Of a stretch of 9,786 bases of DNA, positions 6,113 through 9,786 are shown one piece after another (position 1 is the stretch's first letter; each line of letters begins with the position of its first letter). Origin of the DNA: Treponema sp. (lineage in GTDB: Bacteria; Spirochaetota; Spirochaetia; Treponematales; Breznakiellaceae); contig JAIRZS010000070.1 in NCBI GenBank assembly GCA_031267115.1, forward strand, positions 1 through 9,786, in the 5' to 3' direction. The notes under the pieces were generated by a model. That model had not been told where the DNA came from, ran no database searches, and was given only the letters and a program-made list of their open reading frames with translations. Made by a program: the position numbers and the translations under genes.

Positions 6113-6141
6113 AATATAACCAGACGGCGATTTTGTGTCAA
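6113..6141 (-). promoter_or_regulatory. sigma-70 promoter of the nifH-like operon
   Basis: On the minus strand TTGACA (6141-6136), a 17-bp spacer and TATATT (6118-6113) form a near-perfect housekeeping promoter, with an AT-rich region upstream. Transcription should start near 6106, giving a leader of about 50 nt before ATG 6057. No sigma-54 (GG-N10-GC) promoter of the type used by many nif operons was seen here. Confidence 0.8.
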
Positions 6142-6179
6142 GTTATTTTCCAAGAAAAACTATAGAATTTATATATTTT

Positions 6180-6345
6180 ATTCAGGCAGGGTCTGCCGCC
6201 TGTGAAATTCACGGAGGAAATTCCCGTGATGCCAACCGCGCAAGGGATTGGAGGGGTTTAGCCACGGCGCGGAGCGCCGGGGCCGGAGCGATAGCGCAGC
6301 CCCGCAAAGCCCGGTTTCCGGCGCAAAGCGCCGGAAATGCGCCCA
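6180..6345. repeat. series of GC-rich hairpins in the divergent intergenic region
   Basis: The 402-bp gap 6058-6459 holds no protein gene. Its middle is a run of inverted repeats: GGCAG/CTGCC (6185-6197), TCACGG/CCGTGA (6209-6229), CGGCGC gga GCGCCG (6265-6279), GGGGC/GCCCC enclosing GCGataGCGC, and a perfect 10-bp stem TTTCCGGCGC aaa GCGCCGGAAA (6315-6337). The sequence is much GC-richer than the promoter island beside it. It could be the structured leader of the nitroreductase mRNA or REP-like intergenic repeats. I compared it by eye with FMN, cobalamin, SAM and TPP riboswitch consensus elements and found no convincing match. Confidence 0.5.
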
Positions 6346-6394
6346 AAACAAATTCGGTATCCGGCCTGGCAAAAGCGCTGAAGCAAGGAGGCAT

Positions 6395-6413
6395 ATTAAC
6401 ACTTTGTGTTAAT
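6395..6413. promoter_or_regulatory. perfect 19-bp palindrome, probable operator of the nitroreductase gene
   Basis: ATTAACAC ttt GTGTTAAT is an exact inverted repeat of 8-bp arms around 3 nt, centred 56 bp before the nitroreductase ATG. Its arms are AT-rich in a GC-rich neighbourhood, the usual look of a dimeric repressor or activator site. TTAACA within it (6396-6401) could serve as a -35 element with TTATGA 18 bp later, but that -10 is poor. The bound regulator is unknown. Confidence 0.5.
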
Positions 6414-6459
6414 GTTCGATTATGACCGCCGCTAAAAGCGGCATATAAAGAGGTTATCT

Positions 6460-6978
6460 ATGGATTTTAAAGAGCTCGCGGCCCGGCGGTATTCCGTGCG
6501 GCAATTCAAACAGGCGCCGGTGGAAAAAGAAAAACTCGATCTGGTGCTGGAAGCGGGGCGGAACGCCCCCACGGCGGCAAACAAGCAGCCCCAGCGCATA
6601 CTGGTGATCACGGAGGCGGAGGGCCTAAAAAAAGTGGACGACTGTACGCCCTGCCGTTTCGGCGCGCCGGCGGTTCTGCTGGTGTGTTTTGATAAAGGCG
6701 GGTCCTGGGTACGGCCTTTTGACGGCGAACATTCAGGCTGGGTGGACGCGAGTATTGTTACCACCCACATGATGCTCCAGGCCGCGGATATCGGGCTTGG
6801 CTCCACCTGGGTGATGTACTTTGACGCCGCGAAGATCAGGGCCGCGTTCGCCCTGCCGGAAAATATCATACCGGCGGCGCTGCTGCCCCTGGGCTGCCCG
6901 GCGGACGACGCAGCCCCTGCGGACAGGCACAACGACCGCCAGCCCAGGGACAAACTGGTATTTTTCGAACGCCTGTAG
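6460..6978 (+). CDS. FMN-dependent nitroreductase-family oxidoreductase
   Basis: This 172-residue cytoplasmic flavoprotein belongs to the nitroreductase superfamily: homodimers that bind FMN and pass electrons from NAD(P)H to nitro compounds, quinones or other acceptors. FMN-binding signatures are visible: RRYSVRQF (9-16) at the N-terminus, NAPTAANKQPQR (35-46) and the late AADIGLGSTWV (108-118). The length is typical of the short, single-domain subgroup found in anaerobes; no ferredoxin domain is fused. ATG 6460 has an AGAGG site 6 nt upstream. A tiny frame MTAAKSGI (6422-6448) ends just before this site and contains the hairpin GCCGCT aaa AGCGGC (6428-6442); it might be a leader peptide but support is slight. 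The gene is divergent from the nifH-like operon, which hints at, but does not prove, a related role. The physiological substrate is unknown. Confidence 0.87.
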   Translation: MDFKELAARRYSVRQFKQAPVEKEKLDLVLEAGRNAPTAANKQPQRILVITEAEGLKKVDDCTPCRFGAPAVLLVCFDKGGSWVRPFDGEHSGWVDASIVTTHMMLQAADIGLGSTWVMYFDAAKIRAAFALPENIIPAALLPLGCPADDAAPADRHNDRQPRDKLVFFERL

Positions 6979-6984
6979 CCGAGA

Positions 6985-7021
6985 CCCGGCGGCAATAGCG
7001 GGCGGGCCGCTGTCCGCCGGG
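6985..7021. terminator. nested inverted repeat between convergent genes
   Basis: CCCGGCGG (6985-6992) pairs with CCGCCGGG (7014-7021), and AGCGG/CCGCT forms an inner stem. It fills the 62-nt gap between the stops of the nitroreductase gene and the ATPase gene. There is no T-tract on either side, so it is a weak or factor-assisted bidirectional terminator at best. Confidence 0.45.
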
Positions 7022-7040
7022 CACGCCGGGAATTGCCGTC

Positions 7041-7742
7041 TTACCCTTCCAGCATGAGCAGCGTTTTCGGGTCGAGCTTCAGGGCCATCCGCTCGGGGTT
7101 GAACTGGTCCCGGTCCTTGCGTACCTTGAGATCGATGTGGTCCGCCCTGGGGTCCAGCGCTATTATCACGTCAACACTGGGAAGCGCGTCCCGGAGTATG
7201 GCCGGAATCCCGTGCTTGTCGCAGACATCGCCGGCCTTGACCGTGCAGCTATACCACACGGAGACCGAAAGTTCTTCGGCCATGTTCCGCGTCCTGGCAA
7301 GCCCGCCGGAGTCCTGGAGGGAAAAATCAAAGCCGTCAACGATGATAGCTTCGGCTTTAAAGCCGCCGTCCTGAATCAGGGCCGTAAGGCTGCGGCGCAC
7401 CTGATCGCCGCTTACCCCTTCCTGGCTGAATTTGAGGAGCACCCGGTTCCTGACCGCGTCGTTCTTCACTTCCTCCGGATTTTCCAGATTCTTCTTCTTT
7501 ATAAATTCGTCAAAGATATCCTCGTACCAGGCAAGAACATAATCAGTGTGCTTGGTGTAGGATATGTGGATAACCTTCCTGCCCTGCAAGAGCTTGTCCA
7601 GCGCAATCTGTACCAGCACCGATGTCTTCCCGATACCGCTGGGCGCGGCGATAACCCCGATCTCCCCGGCCTTAAGCCCGCCGTGAATTGACTTTTCAAG
7701 TACGCGGACCGGACTGCGCTTAATCAATTCGTCTTTAACCAT
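7041..7742 (-). CDS. RecA/KaiC/RadA-fold P-loop ATPase of unknown role
   Basis: This 233-residue protein has one RecA-like core. It opens with VLEKSIHGGLKAGEIGVIAA, which leads into the Walker A loop APSGIGKTS (33-41). A Walker B strand ending in acidic residues follows (IIVDGFDF, 133-140), then a late ALDPRADHIDLKVRKDRDQ segment that looks like the finger or sensor region of KaiC/RadA/DnaB-type ATPases. The phrase GGLKAGEIGVIAAPSGIGKT closely parallels the entry to the ATP site in RadA and DnaB. No zinc finger (RadA), Lon-like domain or primase-interacting domain is present, and one KaiC core suggests a hexameric or monomeric accessory ATPase. ATG 7742 follows a good GGGGAG site (about 9 nt). 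It lies between EF-G and the nitroreductase gene on its own transcript or downstream of EF-G (146-nt gap). Function is not assigned. Confidence 0.72.
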   Translation of the reverse strand: MVKDELIKRSPVRVLEKSIHGGLKAGEIGVIAAPSGIGKTSVLVQIALDKLLQGRKVIHISYTKHTDYVLAWYEDIFDEFIKKKNLENPEEVKNDAVRNRVLLKFSQEGVSGDQVRRSLTALIQDGGFKAEAIIVDGFDFSLQDSGGLARTRNMAEELSVSVWYSCTVKAGDVCDKHGIPAILRDALPSVDVIIALDPRADHIDLKVRKDRDQFNPERMALKLDPKTLLMLEG

Positions 7743-7770
7743 TTTTCAAAACTCCCCTATGTAATATTCC

Positions 7771-7810
7771 TGCTCGTTCTGCTATATATCTGCATATACC
7801 TGCTATGTCC
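7771..7810. repeat. short degenerate direct repeats upstream of the ATPase gene
   Basis: Four units beginning with CTGC and continuing mostly as TATAT or TATGT follow each other at 7770-7810 with a spacing of 9 to 11 bp, close to one helical turn. They lie 29-68 bp before the ATPase start codon, where its promoter would be. A regulator binding one face of the DNA, or simple low-complexity sequence, would both explain them. Confidence 0.35.
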
Positions 7811-7888
7811 TATCAGGTTCCGCTATACGAAGCCCCCGGGAACCCCGGACAGGGTTTTCAGGAGGCCCGTGATTCCGGTTTTCCGGCT

Positions 7889-9786
7889 TTACCGGGCGTC
7901 CCTTTTCCGCTTTTCCCCGTATTCCTTGATCAAAGCATCGGAAATACCCTGGGGCACCTTGCTGTACTTCAGGAATTCCATGGTAAACTCGGCCTTGCCC
8001 TGGGTAAGGGAGCGCAGCACCGTCGAATAGCCGAACATCTCGCTCATAGGCACCTCGGCCTCCACCCTGGAGAAAACCCCGTCTTCAGTGGACGCGGATA
8101 TTATACCACGGCGCTGGTTAATTGACGCATAAATATTTCCCTGGAATTCCGTCGGCCCTTCCACGACCACCTTCATAACAGGCTCCAGAATACAGGGCCT
8201 CGCCTTGTTATAGGCCTCCCGGAACGCGCCGATAGCCGCCATCTGGAACGCGATGTCCGAGGAGTCCACCGGGTGGCTCTGGCCGTCGTTGATCGTACAG
8301 CGGATATTGACAATAGGAAAGCCGATAAGGCTCCCTTTTTTGACAGCCTCCCGGAAACCCTTGTTGCAGCTCGGCACAAATTCGGTGGGGATAGCGCCGC
8401 CCTTGACCAGGTCCACGAACTCGTAGTCGCCCTCCGTGTAAGGCTCCATAAAGCCCGCGACCCGCCCGTACTGGCCGGAACCGCCCGTCTGCTTTTTGTG
8501 CGTATAGTTGAATTCGGCCCGCTGGGTAATAGCCTCGCGGTACGCAACCTGGGGCATGCCCGTATCAACATCGCACTTGTACTCCCGCCTCATGCGCTCG
8601 ATGTACACCTCCAGGTGAAGCTCCCCCATGCCCTGAACAATGGTCTGGTTGGACTCGATATCCACATGGGTGCGGAACGTAGGGTCTTCCTTGGTAAAGC
8701 GGTTCAGGGCCTTGGCAAGCTGGTCCGCGCCTTTCTTGTCTTTGGGCGTTACCGCAAGGGAGATAACCGGCTCCGGCACGTACATCGAAGTCATCGCGTA
8801 GTTAAGCCCGCCGCCGCAGAAAGTATCCCCTGAGGCGCAGTCCACCCCGAAAAGGGCGACAATATCGCCGGGCGAGCCTTCGGAGATATCCTCCATATTG
8901 TCCGCGTGCATACGGACAAGCCGCCCCACCTTGAATTTCTTCCGGGCGCGGGTGTTCACCAGCTCTTCGCCCTTTTTCAGCGCCCCCTGGTAGATACGCA
9001 CATAGGTAAGCTGGCCGTACTGGCCGTCCTCAAGCTTAAAGCCCAGGGCCACGGTAGGGCTTTTTTCATCGGCCTTAAGCTCTTTCCGCTCCTCGCCGCG
9101 GTCCAGGTCCAGGGCGTAGTTCTTCACCTCCGTAGGATCAGGCAGATAACTGTTCACCGCGTCCAGAAGACTCTGGATACCCTTGTTTTTGTAGGCCGAA
9201 CCCACCATCACCGGCACAAACTGCTCCGCCAGAGTCCCCTTGCGGATAGCCGCGCGCAGAACATCCTCGGGAATAGCCTCCCCGCCCAGATAAAGCTCGG
9301 CAAGCTCGTCGCTGAAAAGTGAAACCGCGTCGATAAGCTCGTCCCGGTGCTTCGCCGCGTCATCCTTGATATGGGCGGGAATCTCCGCGAAACGCATCTC
9401 GGTCCCCTGGTCCCCGTCAAAATAAACAGCCTTCATAGTAACAAGGTCCACTATACCCTCAAGCTTGTCCTCAAGCCCGATAGGAATCTGCACCAGCACC
9501 GCGTTCAGCCCCAGCTTTTCCCTAAGCTGCGTCCTCACCTTAAAAGGATTAGCCCCCGTACGGTCGCACTTGTTCACAAAGGCAATACGGGGCACATGGT
9601 AGCGCTTAAGCTGCCTGTCCACCGTAATAGACTGGGACTGCACCCCGCCCACCGCGCAAAGCACCAAAATAGCCCCGTCCAGCACCCTGAGGGAGCGCTC
9701 AACCTCAATCGTAAAATCCACATGCCCCGGAGTATCAATCAAATTAACCGTATGGCCCTTCCACTCAACCTGGGTCGCCGCCGACT
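7889..9786 (-). CDS. fusA: elongation factor G, spirochaete/mitochondrial EFG1 type (N-terminus outside window)
   Basis: EF-G is the ribosomal translocase GTPase. The frame is open to the right edge, so about 632 codons are visible and roughly 60-65 N-terminal residues, including the P-loop and most of switch I, are missing; the TTG at 9742 is internal. Seen in order: G3 DTPGHVD, G4 NKCD, a G5-like GSAYKN; domain II from about SPTVALGFKLEDGQYGQ; domain III with TFRTHVDIESNQTIVQGMGE; domain IV with TGGSGQYGRVAGF; domain V with MFGYSTVLRSLTQGKAEFTM. YFDGDQGTEMRFAEIPAH and EFQGNIYASINQRRG match the EFG1 type, which spirochaetes share with mitochondria, rather than the main bacterial EF-G. Spirochaetes often have a second EF-G, so this may be one of two. 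The stop TAA is at 7889-7891 with no good terminator after it. Confidence 0.95.
   Translation of the reverse strand, partial: SAATQVEWKGHTVNLIDTPGHVDFTIEVERSLRVLDGAILVLCAVGGVQSQSITVDRQLKRYHVPRIAFVNKCDRTGANPFKVRTQLREKLGLNAVLVQIPIGLEDKLEGIVDLVTMKAVYFDGDQGTEMRFAEIPAHIKDDAAKHRDELIDAVSLFSDELAELYLGGEAIPEDVLRAAIRKGTLAEQFVPVMVGSAYKNKGIQSLLDAVNSYLPDPTEVKNYALDLDRGEERKELKADEKSPTVALGFKLEDGQYGQLTYVRIYQGALKKGEELVNTRARKKFKVGRLVRMHADNMEDISEGSPGDIVALFGVDCASGDTFCGGGLNYAMTSMYVPEPVISLAVTPKDKKGADQLAKALNRFTKEDPTFRTHVDIESNQTIVQGMGELHLEVYIERMRREYKCDVDTGMPQVAYREAITQRAEFNYTHKKQTGGSGQYGRVAGFMEPYTEGDYEFVDLVKGGAIPTEFVPSCNKGFREAVKKGSLIGFPIVNIRCTINDGQSHPVDSSDIAFQMAAIGAFREAYNKARPCILEPVMKVVVEGPTEFQGNIYASINQRRGIISASTEDGVFSRVEAEVPMSEMFGYSTVLRSLTQGKAEFTMEFLKYSKVPQGISDALIKEYGEKRKRDAR

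Noticed and set aside
6180..6459. Known riboswitch (FMN, cobalamin, SAM or TPP) ahead of the nitroreductase gene
   Set aside because: The conserved core strings of these classes were not found; only a loose similarity to part of the cobalamin element (GTGAAATTC) was seen.
7810..7888. Rho-independent terminator after EF-G
   Set aside because: Short GC stems exist (CCGGG/CCCGG), but on the minus strand none is followed by a T-tract; the nearest T-run (GGGTTTT) is on the plus strand, where no gene ends.

Overview
The window most likely comes from a spirochaete of the Treponema group; an anaerobe of an animal or insect gut would fit. The best evidence is the partial elongation factor G at the right end. 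Its sequence is of the spirochaete/mitochondrial EFG1 type (for example the stretches NPFKV, YFDGDQGTEMRFAEIPAH and MFGYSTVLRSLTQGKAEFTMEF). The DNA is GC-rich in genes, with AT-rich promoter islands. No tRNA, rRNA, CRISPR array or insertion sequence was seen. The organism assignment is inference from remembered family features, not from a search.

Layout, left to right. (1) 1-382: the possible tail of a plus-strand gene, a strong rho-independent terminator and a GC-rich cluster of inverted repeats; no convincing gene. (2) 383-1015, plus strand: a CYTH-domain phosphohydrolase/cyclase-like protein. Its last codons also form the terminator hairpin of the operon that converges on it. (3) 1069-6057, minus strand: a compact five-gene operon read as nifH-like, nifB-like, ABC permease, ABC ATPase, substrate-binding protein. 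The spacings are 8 nt, a 14-nt overlap, a 7-nt overlap and 55 nt. A near-consensus sigma-70 promoter (TTGACA, 17 bp, TATATT) lies just upstream of the nifH-like gene. (4) 6058-6459: a 402-bp divergent intergenic region with that promoter, several GC-rich hairpins and a perfect 19-bp palindrome. (5) 6460-6978, plus strand: a small FMN nitroreductase. (6) 7041-7742, minus strand: an uncharacterised RecA/KaiC-fold ATPase. (7) 7889-9786, minus strand: elongation factor G, whose N-terminus lies beyond the window.

The feature that stands out is the five-gene operon. The NifH-like protein keeps every residue needed for a nitrogenase-type ATP-dependent [4Fe-4S] reductase, but its sequence style is that of the divergent non-N2-fixing group (Nfl/CfbC/Mar-like). 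The NifB-like protein keeps the radical SAM motif, the other NifB signature cysteines and a C-terminal NifX-like cofactor-binding domain. These two are co-transcribed with a complete importer of the SsuABC/TauABC (sulfonate/nitrate/taurine) type. No NifD/NifK-like catalytic subunits are present, and because the promoter precedes nifH they are not expected upstream in the same transcript. A plausible reading is a substrate-import plus nitrogenase-like reduction system, perhaps for a small organosulfur compound as in methylthio-alkane reductase, whose catalytic component is encoded elsewhere. The substrate and partner cannot be read from this window.
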